DNA from: Physella acuta
Taxonomy: Eukaryota; Mollusca; Gastropoda; Physidae
DNA length: 64,000 bases
Direction of reading: 5' to 3'
Assembly (NCBI RefSeq): GCF_028476545.1
Contig: NW_026732580.1
Coordinates: forward strand, 875,001 to 939,000
Below, piece by piece: positions 11,069-24,446 of the stretch (position 1 is its first letter; every line of letters begins with the position of its first letter). The translations under genes and the position numbers were made by a program. The notes under the pieces are model-generated. The model was given only the letters and a program-made list of their open reading frames with translations. It made no database searches and had not been told where the DNA came from.

Positions 11069-14000
11069 GAACACGATAACTTGAGCACCGATTCATTTAA
11101 GTTGGCCTAATTTTAAATATAAGTATAAATATTAAATGTGTACTTCTTTATCAACTTTTGAACTATTTCCAGTAATCGGAAGTGGTACTTACTCTTCTAA
11201 AGCCAATAACTTGAGTACCGTTTAAGTTAGGTGAATCAAATTTCACAAATAAGTATTGCATTGTATCAAACAAATTTTGAGCCATTTTTGGGTACTGTTT
11301 CAGTAAGGAAGACGAAATGGTACTTGAATTACTTTCAATGTTCGATAACTGGAAGTGATACTTTACTATATTTCTGGTTTCTAAAATACCGATAACTTGC
11401 GAACTGTTTCATTTAGGTTGAAGAAATAGTAAATATTGGTATAATATCTTATTCTTTTGAGACTCAAATTTTGAGCGATTTCCCGTGAATGGAAGTATTA
11501 ATTTACGCTATTTCCGATTTCTGAATAATATCACTTCCACCGGATTGATATCTTCAAAACTTTTCACTCGCAGACAATGCATTGTGACATAACATTTGGC
11601 GGAATTCGATGTTTGAAGCAGCCCCAAATTATTAATAGAGTAGAGAGATAAGCCATACTTATCAAGAAAGCACCTAAATATTCGTATTTTTTTCTAGAAC
11701 CCAGTGTATATTAATGTATCAACTTTGTAACCCTTGACCCCACTTTACCTTGTTGTAACGTCTACGAATGATGTAGCTCCACACGGTAGATCAGCTGCTG
11801 TAACTTTGATGCCGTCAATTGACACTGTATCAGGTCCAGATATGGTCGAACTTTCAAATGATATCTGCCATTTAAAATATTTTAAATTGTAATTTTGTTG
11901 TGATTATGATGCTAAACTATTAGATGTTTATCAAAAACAATATTTATGCTCTTTAGTATTCAAAATTATCAATCCAAATTTATCAAAATTAAGAGGTTTT
12001 ATGCGTAATCCAGTCTGAAAAATTGGGCTTTGCAATTCTGTCCTTATGTCTGTGTGTCTGTGTGTAAACAAGATTACTTGAGTACCGTTACAGCTAGGTT
12101 GATGAAATTTCATATATAAGTATTTTATCAAAATCGTAGATCCGTATCAACTTTTGAGCGATTTCCGATAACCGGAAGTGGTACTTTTTCTACTTTGAAT
12201 TTTTCAAAAGCCTATAACTTGAGTACTATTTCAGATAGATAAATGAAATTTCACATGTGAGTAAAAGATCTAATTCTCTGCCTTCTGTTAAATTTTGAGT
12301 AATTTCCGTTGATCGGAAGTACTAATTTACGCTACTTCCGATTTCTCAAAAAACTAATGTAAATTTTTAAAGTACTAATAATATTGCGCACTATTATGCG
12401 CTTTTTTATTTGGCGTTCATTTCAGAGTTTCTTCCAGGCATCTCTTCGGGGCCCCCCGAAAAATTTTTACCGCCCCCCCGAACGAAATGAAATGTATATA
12501 ATTTATATAGAAAATATATACTTTTAACAGTGTCCGCCCCCCCCCCCCCGAAGAAAGTTTACCGCCACCCCGAAGATTTCAGGTGCCCCCCCCCGGAGAA
12601 AAAAGTCTGGAAGAAACACTGGTTCATTTGGTGTGCAATTCTTTTGTCTACGAAATTTCATTCTATTTTTAAAACTTTAAGTATTTAAAATGGATTAAAA
12701 ATCATGTCTATAGCCCGAGTTCCCATCCCCTGTTGTTTTATATAAGAATATTCGAGAAAGTTTAGGGGAGATCTCTCCCGGTTTATTATTAAAAGCTTTT
12801 ATTTAACTCACTTCCTCTGTCGTCAGTCGTCAGTCTGTCGTCAGTCTAGATCGAAACGCAGGAGCAAAAATTCGGACACTTCTACTTGACCGATACGATT
12901 CACAGTTGGAACGTGGGTCAAGACATGAAGACAATGCAATCTGAAACTAAATTTGACTTAATAGGATGCCTAATTATTTTTTTATGAATTAATTAAAATT
13001 TGGACTGAATTAGTAGGCATGTCTATCCAACCACACCACACGCGTCATCACGTTCAATAGCTGCGCCATCAGGTTCAATAGCTGCGCCATCACGTTCAAT
13101 AGACGCGCAATGGTTTTTAGTCATGTAACACTATTGTAAATAAAACATGTAAAGTACTGGAAAAAAAATTCATAAAAAAACGTTTTAATATCAAGCTTTT
13201 ATGTACGAATGCACTAAAAAGTAGAAAATAAATTATACGCTACTATTTAAATTACTATAAAGAAAAGCGTGGGTCTTTTCTCAAATATTAGTAAAGGTAT
13301 GCAATAGGTACTAAAGTACTAAAGTGACCCACGCTTTTCTTTATAGTAATTTAAATAGTAGTGTATAATTTATTTTCTACTTTTTAGTGCATTAGTACAT
13401 AAAAGCTTGATATTAAAACGTTTTTATTACAAGCTTTTATTTAACTCGCTTCCTCTGTCGTCAGTCTAGATCGAAATGCTGGAGTGAAAATTCGGACACT
13501 TCTACTTGACCGATACGATTCACATTTGGCACGTGGGTCAAGACATGAAGACAATGCAATCTGGAATTAAATTTGACTTAATTGGATGCCTAATTAATTT
13601 TTTATGAATTAATTAAAATTTGGACCGAATCAATAGGCATGTCTATCCAACCACACCACACGCGTCATCACGTTCAATAGCTGCGCCATCACATTCAGTA
13701 GGCGCGCCATCACGTTCAGTAGGCGCGCAATGGTTATTAGCCATGTAACTCTATTGTAAATAAAACATGTAAAGTACTGAAAAAAAAAATTCATAAAAAA
13801 CGTTTTAATAACAAGCTTTTATGTAATAATGCACTAAAAAGTAGAAAATAAATTATATACTACTATTTAAATTACTATAAAGAAAAGCGTGGGTTTCTTC
13901 TCAAATATTAGTAAAGGTATCCAATAGGTACTAAAGTGACCCACGCTTTTCTTTAGGGTAATTTAAATAGTAGTATATAATTTATTTTCTACTTTTTAGT

Positions 14001-15104
14001 GCATTATTACTTAAAAGCTTGTTATTAAAACGTTTTTTATGAATTTTTTTTACAAGCTTTTAACTCACTTCCTCGTCAGTCTGCCGTCAGTTTGTCTAGA
14101 TCGAAACGGTGGAGCGAAATTGCAGGCTCTTCTAACTGACAGATACGGTTCGTAATTAGTACGTGGATCAAGACATGAAGACAATGCATCATGACATTCA
14201 ACTTGATTTAATTGGTCGCCTGATTAATTTTTTATTACTTAATTAAAAATGTGTCCAAATTAATAGGCAGTCCTATCCAACTACTCCACACGCGTCATCA
14301 CGTTCAATAGCGTGTCATCACGTTCAATAGGTGCGCAATGGTTTTTATTTATGCAAATCTATTGTAAATAAAAATATGTAAAGTACTAAATTAAATATTT
14401 TTTTCATAAAAAACGTTTTAATAACAAGCTTCTATGTAATAATGCAGTAAACAGTAGAAAATAAAGTATACACTACTATTTAAATAACGATAAAGAAAAG
14501 CGTTACACGTGAATTATATGCCTATATATTTATGTTATACATGTTTGAGAAAAATATTTTATAAAATAGTTATTGGTCATAACGCAATGTGCTTTACTAC
14601 ACGTTGAACAATATTAGGGGCAAAACAAAGAAATAAATAAATAGCTAAAAATCCGTTAAAAATACGGCTATTCAATGGTCATTATGTTATTTTTTAAAGT
14701 AATTTATATTAGTTTGGCCGAGAAAATTGTATACATTTCATAGAGTACGTCTTGATACGTAGATTAATAGAATCTAGATCTAAATCAAATTTGAATAAAA
14801 TAGTTCATTTCTTTATATTCTAAAATTGGAAGATGACGCCATTAGTGTTGTGTTCTTTCCATAGTGTAAACTTGTGGCATGTGACGTAATTGTTTATTGT
14901 GTTCTTGATACAACTATAAACACTTTTCCAGTTGCATAATTAAAAATGTTTTTCTACATTCGAATGTGCCTTTATTTTTCTTCTTTAAATAAAATTTAGT
15001 TTATACATTTAAAACATCTAACATATTATTTTCAACAGAAGTCCGATGAAGATACTGATATCATAGCCTGAGAAAATATTTTGCGGACAGAGAGAAAGAA
15101 AGAC

Positions 15105-15137
<33 letters not shown>

Positions 15138-18100
15138 GAGACAGAGAGAGAGAAAGAGAGAGAGAGACAGAAGTGCGCACATGGGCTTTTATATATTAGG
15201 ATATTATGGACAAAATGTGACCGTTGCTTATTTCACAAATAGAGTGACAGGGGTAATTGTACGATTACTTAGGACGTTTTTAAAAAAAAGTCTGCCTTAA
15301 GTGTTGTATTATAAATTAAGTAGGATTCAGCAGTATTTCTTTTTCTCACAGATTTCTAAGCAGAACATTTTTTAAAGTTTTGCCTTGGAATTATTATGAC
15401 GGGATGGTGAGATTACATTCCTCAAAAAAGAAAGTACCAAAATACGCTTATCTTCTTTCAAAAATTTGACAATACACGAATATTTTACCTTTTAGTGCAA
15501 ATACGTATTAGTACACTAAATCTATATTTCTTCTCCGTTGTCAATTGTAATATTGGAGGAACTATCATCCTACACCATTAATTATTACGTGTCAACATGT
15601 TATATAGATTTTTCATTTTTGAGTTTTCTCACCTAGATGGGTTGCTGTCGCCAGCTAACGAGCCTGGTCTGCCCGGGGATAGGAGCTCGGGATTTTTAAA
15701 ATTATAAATTATAAGCTCTCCCGCACGACCACGCCGTCCTATATACTATATTTAAATCTTTGCTTACATATCGTGAACCGTTGAGGCATGTAGAAAACGT
15801 CGCGGTCTTCCATGTATAAGCTATACTGAGGTTCTTCAACTCAAACACCACAGGATCAGTTCTGTAGCTTGGACCGTACCCTGGTGTCGACTGTAGAAGT
15901 ACCCGGATGTTGTGTTTGCTGATACCGCTGGTTGCGTAATGGAACTCTACACAGATGGCTGTTGCGTCATGACTTATCTCAGCACTCATCATAGCCTTGC
16001 TTCCAACTGGCATTCCATACTTGGCATCCAAGAACATGTAGTAGCTTTCTTTAAAGTAAAAATTATTTTAAACTTTTTAATGTGTTGATACCTTTTTAAA
16101 AAAAGCAATTAATATAATATAATTAACAATGAGTTGTTCATTAACAATAACTATTCTGTTTTGCAATTTGTAAAATATATTGTTGAATCTCGGCATCATT
16201 GTCTGCAAAACTTCAAATAGTGTTAATAAAACATAAATGTAAACATAAATCTTACGGTCTGTAGAACCAGGCGGCCTCCATGGACTGGCTATAGGCTTCA
16301 TTGTGCCATTGGCCAGGACCCAGCTCAGGCTAGTGCTGCCCTCATGATAGCTGGTGTAGTTACAGGTAGTAAAAAAATCACAAGATGGCGGCACTCTGTT
16401 TGTTGACTTACACTCCGGCAAGCTGGGGCTGGGTGTTGTAGTTGTGGCTGTTGATTATAAAGTTAAATTCTCATTTCTGTAATTTTAAAATGCCATTAGT
16501 CACAAGTCTTGCTTACAGTGAGAAAGAATCAGATTTATTAGTCTTATATTTTCCTCATTACCGTTTGAAAATACTCAAAGCCAGTGCCGGCTCCAGGTTA
16601 TTTAGCGCCCTAGGTAAAACTTATTAAACGTCTCTTTTCACATAAATTAATTAAAAAACAATTCTTTATCAATTGCATAAATGTTACATGCAGACTACAA
16701 AATCAAAATTTAAATTTTCGCGCCTTCTTCTTTGCAGAAGTTTCTACTGATTCCTTCAATTCCAGAAATTGTTGAAGGCAACTAAGTTTAAATTAATTTC
16801 AATTTTGAAAAACTGCGTTCTCCACTTGTCACAGACATTGCAATTGCGTTAGTTCCCAGCCATATGAATTAAAGCAGCGTTGCAATTTAAAACAAGTTAA
16901 TTAAAAAGTCTAGTGACATTTAAGCGCAATTTCCTTATGTTATCTAAAAATAGCTCTGTCGTAGCGTAAATCAAGAGCAGGGTTAGTAAAACCATTGGTT
17001 AGTTATTAAAACGTTTTTTATTAATATTTTTTTCAGTATTTTACATGTTTTATTCACAATAGAGTTACATGACTAAAAACCATTGCGCGCCTAGCTACCG
17101 AACGTGATGTCGCAGCCATTGAACGTGATGGCGCAGCTATTGAACGTGATGACGCGTGTGGTGTGGTTGGATAAAATGCCTACTAATTCGGTCCAAATTT
17201 TAATTAATTTAAAAAAAAATTTGTGACCGAACGAAAGGATATTTTTGAAAACTTTCTTCGGCAATATTGTTCTAAATTATGGCAGGAATCGATTGGTACA
17301 TGTTTCAAGTCGCTAAGTGGTCTGGTTGCCGAGATATTGGCCAAAAACTGCATTTTTTCGATTTTTTTTGGCTTTTCCGGGAAATCCATGAAAGAAACCC
17401 GGAATTTTTATGGCCTATGTTCATCCTCGTAACTTGCTTAACATAATTACTTTGAAACTAGTCCTCGATATTGCTTCGTTGAGGAGGAGATACGACTTAA
17501 AGCTGCGGACACACATTCATTCATACATCCATCCATTCATCCATCCAGAAATGACGGGTTAATAAACGCAATTCAACAGAATGGAAATTGCGCTAAAAAA
17601 ATATTAGTTGCATTTTTGAAAATTCATAATGCTTTGTTCAACCTTGAAGCGAAACCTAGAAACAAATAGCCACCATGTTTTCTGTTATAAATGAGAATCA
17701 ACTTCACAACAATTAATTTAGTTTGAAAGTTTAAATTCTCCAAGGCTAATGAGATTTCGATCCAAAGCGAGAGAAAACTAGACATACAAGCCAAATCTAA
17801 AAATAAAAATTGCACTTGTTTTAGAACGCCGTGTCATGCGCTTGAGCCATCTCTTAATCAACCAGTGCTTCTTTCAGACTTTTTTTCTCTGGTAGGCATT
17901 TGAAATATTCTGGGGGTGGGGGGGGGTGGATACTGGTAAAAGTATATATTTTCTAAATAAATTACATTTCATTCGAGGTGGTAGAAGAGTCCCCCGCCCC
18001 TTCCTGGATAAATTAGATAACCATCTGAAATTTTCGAAATTAAAAGATTTATATTAAGTACAATAATTATGTTATTATATTACCCAGTCTATAGTTTGTA

Positions 18101-21100
18101 TAATATAATCAAAACTATTAATCATTAGTTATTGTTTAAAAATGGTGATTACACATTTCAGCGCCCCGCCCCCCTCCCCATGGTAACGCCAGCCCTGATC
18201 AAAGTAATTCTCATCTCATGTAGAGGTAATCATAAACAGCAAACTTAAGACATTTAAGATTTTCCATGTTAAAATTACTCCAAGAGTGAGCTGTAAAGCC
18301 ATGACAGGGGCCAGAAATGGCGAGAATAATACACAGAGAACCAGAACATTGTTGAGTTATTAAATTACTAAAACAAGATACACTGGTCAGAGGCCTCGCG
18401 AGGCGGGGCGGGGGTGTAGACCGCACCGGGTGACACCATTTATGGGGGGGGGGGGGTGACACCAAGACAAAAAAAATTACAAGATATATTGAATATGTTT
18501 TTGCCAGTTCAATGAATGGTTAAAAATATTTTAAGTACATAGTGACGATCACAACAAGGGGGGGGGGGTGACGCCATAAAGTAAAAACAATGTTACACCC
18601 GGCTGTATTAACAAACGATTACAGATGAGCATCATTAGTATTACATTTTTTTAAAAATGGGGGAGGGGGGCACCATGAGGTGCCGCATCGGGTGACACGC
18701 GGCCTAGCGACGCCACTGTCACTGGTTTATGTAGATAAAAACTTCTGGAAGCTCAAAAGATAGTTATTCGAGTATTTATTAAAATGAATAGATTCACATA
18801 AACATGGTGATAGACTGTGCTACATATGATACAGCCCGTTCCCTGCTAACATAGTTACATCACAGTAGAAAACCTACTACCCAGACACAACAACCTAGCA
18901 TGTTCCATTGCTAGTAAACCAGAATAAGTAACAAGTGGATATCACGTTAAAGATTAAATGTTATCCAGTATAGGATAGAAAAAAATGATTGAAATTTGAA
19001 GTATTGCTACTATGAATTGCTAGGAATATGTATTTCACATAAATCGATCCTGTAACGAAAAAATAAAAATTACACTTACCTGCAAAACCTAAAACTAATA
19101 AAACCTGGTCGATAAACACAAATAAAGTAAAAATATTCCAATGCAATTTTGATTTCATTATAATAGATGTTTGAGAAAATTGTATTTTTGAATTTTGTAT
19201 AAAATTTTCAGGTCAGTCACATATTACAAAATTAAAACTGGAGAATATATTTTAAAAAAGATTCATTTAATCCCGTGACATTGTTTGAATGGGCTGTCTG
19301 TGATAACTTTATCAGATCGTTACAACATGATAACACAAAGGGAGTGACTTCACGCTTTCAAGCCTTGTAATCTTTTTTTTTTATTTCAGTGATTAAATTA
19401 GGATAGATAACTCGTTTATCAACTTTATGTTCCATTATTTTTAAGTCATGCTAAATCAATTCAATAACGGCTATCAATTTTTCAGTTTGTACAGTTAGGC
19501 TATAACATGTTATTTTTTTCTAATTGACGGGTTGCTGTGGATGGTTTCGATCTATGCTTCCATGGAGAAAAGTTTGTTTATTTGAAAAAGAAAAGGTGTG
19601 AAGAATGCAGAGGCGTAGCGATTTGGGGGGGGGGGGGGGGGGCAGGGGACGACGACATATGTTCCCGGGCGCCAAACTGGGTTGTAAAAACAAATTAAAA
19701 TGTAGCTGCATTTTTGTAGTTTGACGGGGGGGGGGGGGTGCAAATCGAAAGTTTGAGGGGGGTGCAAATTAAAAATTTGCTACCGAGGGGGCGCCAAATT
19801 GAAAGTTTGTCCCCGGGCGCCGGGAAGGCTCGCTACGCCTCTAGAAGAATATACCTCCGATTTCTAATGAATCTGTACTTTGATGCTAGAGATGATAAAA
19901 GTTCAGCGTAACTGCTGAAATACTTTTCATTTAAATAGAAATTAATGAGCATTATCACCGTGAAATTAGCACTACTAATTAGATCACAATAGAATCTGAT
20001 AAGATGCTAAAAATAGCAACTGTAATCATCACCGCAGGCGTCGGCGTTTATCTGAACCAATACGTCATTAATGGGCAGCAATGGTGTCAGTAGCGCCCCA
20101 AGGGGTGTGAGGCAGCATACCGGGTGACACCATTTAGAGGAGTGACACTAAGGCGAAAAATTGTAATAATAATATATATATACCAATAAAAAAGCAACAA
20201 TTCTAATATTACGGAGAATTGTTTTTAATTGTGTTGAGTAGTTTTAATACGTCATTCCAGGAACGCAGAATGGTTGAAACTACATTGTAGCTTTACCAAG
20301 AAAACATTTTTTTTCCCCAGTTGCATTCATAACTGTTAAATTAATAACATTGTTAAGCACAGATTAGTGTAGATCTTGCCTAACGAACAAAAAAACGTGA
20401 ACGTAGTAAAATTAGAACAACAATATCTGCGGTTCATGTTTTTTTGTTTTATTAAATATGTGGCAGCATTCACTAGCTGTTTTTAATGTAGAAATGTGAA
20501 AGAACTTTTTTTTTAAATTAATTACTTTTGGTGTAGGGAACACAGCTCCGTGATTTAATCAATGTGTCTGCTCCAGTGGCGTAGCGAGGTCGGGTGTCAC
20601 CCGGTGCGGCACTTAATGGTGTCACCCCGCCAGAGGCATAGAGACCCTTCCCAGGGACAAACTTTCAAACTTTCGATTTGCACCCCCCCCCCCTCGAGTT
20701 TTCGATTTGCACCCCCCCCCCCTCAAACTTTCGATTTGCACCCCCCCCTCGAGTTTTTCTCTATATATTTTGCTATTTTTTGCCTTGGTGTCACCCCCCT
20801 AAATGGTGTCACCCGGTGCGGTCCGCACCCCCCGCCCCCCCCTCGCTACGCCCCTGGTCTGCTCGTAGAACCATTGAGTATACTCAGGTTGTATTTTTTT
20901 TTAATCGACCAATTTATTTGGTTTCATATAAATAGCTGCTAATACATAGAGTTATACCAATATGTTGTAATGAGCTTATGTGCAGTATGATCTTTATTGT
21001 GATAATTATAACATTCAAACAAAATGTAAAAAATCTTAAAGAAAAATTAATAATTAATTTGACTTGACCAAATACTCCGTACTCTGTGTGAAGCATTGGA

Positions 21101-24100
21101 CATCTACCATAACCTTCTATTTTTTTTTGTCTCCGTCTTGATTTGCATCAATGCTGTCTTCTGTTCTTCAAGAAGACTTTTGTCTACAGATCTGTCTTGG
21201 GCGTTAAAATTATACTACTAAAACTAAATAAATCCCCCCCACCCCCAAGCACACGAATAACATAAAAAAACAGGGACTGTCCTTATTTGATCACTACAAA
21301 AATAGCAGCCATGTGTAGATGATAATGTGGTGCGTGTAAATATTCAAACATACTTCACATTAGGGTTGTAAACATACATACCTATGTCAATCGTTATTCC
21401 ATGACTTTTTAATGGAGAGGTTTCATTACTATTTAATATTTATTACATGGATGTAGATGTAAATGGTAGGACACTGTGACATCAATTGTATGTAAATGAG
21501 GATCGATAAACTGCGATAGAAGGAAATTTTTTAAGAATTGTCCAAAAGTGCATAAAATAATTTTTGGACAATCCTAATGAAACATTTGTGTGTCTTTTAA
21601 AGTCGAAAACAATTATTGTACATTCTAAACATTGCAATACATGACAATTTTTCTTTTTGTAAAGACCACAGTCTCCTTGAAGAGTTGGCGTGCCAACAGT
21701 ATCATCTTTTTACTGCAGAATTCGCTGTTTACTGCAGAATTCCCCCTGTTTACTGCATTACAACTTCTTAGTTGCCCTGTGTATCTGCAGATTAAATTTT
21801 ACAACAGAGGTTTCAAAACAGAAGTAAATAACGACCATGAATGATCGGGAAGTTGAGTGTGGATATAGCTGGGATAAGTAAGTTTACTGTAGCGTCGACA
21901 AGATTTTGTAACGTGACAGATCATATTTTTTTATTTAAAGAAAATGGTGTACCTGTAGAGCAGTCAATACCAGTGCTTGTGATTTGAATAGAGTCCAGTG
22001 CAACAGTCTCTAGGCCAGAGATTTTTGTACTCTCAAATGAGATCTGGGATAGAAAATGTGTGAAACAATTATTACACTGTTAAATAATTCTTTTTTAAAG
22101 AACTACTCTAATAGTTTTTACTCTACATGCAATACACATTAACTTATGGTCGCTAACTTACAAAGTATTTGCCGTGTAAACACGCGGAAAACGACGCATA
22201 ACGCCATGTAAAGGCCGTGTTGACGTCCTTCAACTCAAACACCAAACGATCAGTGACGTAACTTGGACCGTACCCCGGTGTAGACTGTAAAAGTACCCGC
22301 ATGTCGTGTGGATGGAAACCGCTGGTGGCGTAACGGAACTCGACGTGAATGGCTGTCAGGTCCTGACTAATGTGAGTACTCAGCAGAGCTTGGCTGGTGA
22401 CGGGAGCTCCTGTGTACACGTCCATGTACACGTACGAGCTGGCTGAGAAAAAATAATTTTTTTTTTAAAATATCGAAGTAACAGGTTAACGAAAACAGTT
22501 GTAATATGGAGGCGAGATACAGAAAATAAGTATAACAATTGTTTTCTGTTAATATAACATCTTTGTTTCAATCTTTAGTTGATATGTGGGTAGGGAGTCA
22601 TAGTATAATGTGATTTTATTGTTTTTTTATTTAAACTTTAGTTTGCGATATTCCTGAAGACTTACCGTCAAATAAAGTAATTAAACACACCCTAGGGGAA
22701 GAGTCAAATATGTTTGACAGTCTAACGCTTAGTTATGCAAACTACAGTTTAACTCGAAACTCATCGGTAGCCAAATTTTCGACAAACATACAATGTTTAA
22801 AGTTACATTAAGTATACAACAAATTTTCACACCACACTAGACCTTTTGTCACAAAAAGATCTATTGATAGCGTCCACAAAATTCGCAACGTTGAATTCTC
22901 TCTCCCCCCCCCCCCCCCCCCGCCCTTCTGCCAAGATTCTTCCATTCAGAACGACATAGCAACATATAAACATTTTGACTTGAGGAAATCGAAATGGATC
23001 CGAATATCCCTCCTCCCCCCCCCCCCCCCCCCGAGCCTAACATCTACACACGTCAACAATAAAACCACTTTTTTAGGATGCCCGTATTTTTTAGAAACAT
23101 GTATCTGTATAGCAAATCAAAGAATTGAATTTCATAGATAGTATTAGATAAGTGAGTATTGATTAGAAATTGTATAACTTTTAAGACTGCAATTGCTCTA
23201 GAAAATATATTACAAATTAATGTTTAACGCAATGTCAGGCTTTGTAAAAAAAAAAAAAAAATTGGAGTCAACAGCCCATTAGTCGCCATCAAACTGTAAA
23301 ATGCTGGTCTAAAATCCAATCGTCAAAACTAGAAAAGCATGGAAATGGTTATAACGGAGAACAAGTTATTTTCCTTGGAACTGTTTGTTAACCAGGAACC
23401 ACACATTTAGGACAGGCTGTACAAAGTCAAGCAGAAAAAAATTTAGTTAGGTTTACATAGCCTGTCTACTTGCTTTAAATATTTCAATATGTTGATTGAT
23501 TCTAGGCAGAAATAAATAAATAAAAAATTTAATCAGAAAAAAATAATATAATTTCTTACCGATTTTAATGCAATTATCAACTAACATCATTAATTAACGA
23601 AAGATGAAATTATTAACAGCAAAAGCTTATATTGACATTGAAAACTACTGTGCGAAAACAAATCATGTTTGACGGCGTTAATTAGCCTACCTTCTGTTGC
23701 CCCAGGTCTCACCCAGCCGTTCATGATTGGCTTCATTGGTCCATCGGCCAATACCCAAGTCAGGTCGGTATTGTCTCCAGGGTAACTGATGTAGTTACAC
23801 AACGTTTGGAACTCACAGGAAGGCGAGCCCGATATATTTGATGTTTTTAGTGTGGTAGATTCAGGCGCGGTAGTTGTTGGTATTCTATAGGTAGTAGTTA
23901 AAGTTGTTACAGTTGTTGTTGTTCTATGGGTACTTGCTGTTGTTGAAATTCTTCCAGTTGTTGAAGTTATTCCAGTTGTTGAAGTTCTTCCAGTTGTAGA
24001 AAATGTTGTTTCATAGGTAAAACGTGGTCGTATCAAGCAATTCATGTTAGCCCGAGTAATCTGAACTCCGCCAAGAGTCATTGTTTCCACGGTAGATATC

Positions 24101-24350
24101 TTGCTGCTCTCAAACGAGATCTGAAATCAACAAAAAGTTTCAATAATTTAAAATAAATATTTCAAAGAGAAACATTTTATAAACATCCGTCTACACATTC
24201 GACTTCACACCTTTATCTACACGTACATCCAAAACTATACACTCCTGCAAACATATAAACAGAAGCAGAAGTAGGCAAATAAACACATATTATAGGCATG
24301 TAACTTATCTACAGACAATTTTTACTAAATATAATATATCATCAAAATGT

Positions 24351-24446
<96 letters not shown>

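Larger units (their letters stand above)
11749..16447 (-). other. MAM-like module 5 (three exons, paralogous to module 1)
   Basis: Exons 16447-16256 (CDFFTTCNYTSYHEG), 16048-15768 (AICVEFHYATSG) and 11864-11749 (SFESSTISGPDTVSIDGIKV). Residue by residue it is very close to module 1, including the extra AIC cysteine and the PSPSLPEC lead-in. The 3.9-kb intron between its last two exons holds the palindromic tandem array. Confidence 0.75.
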
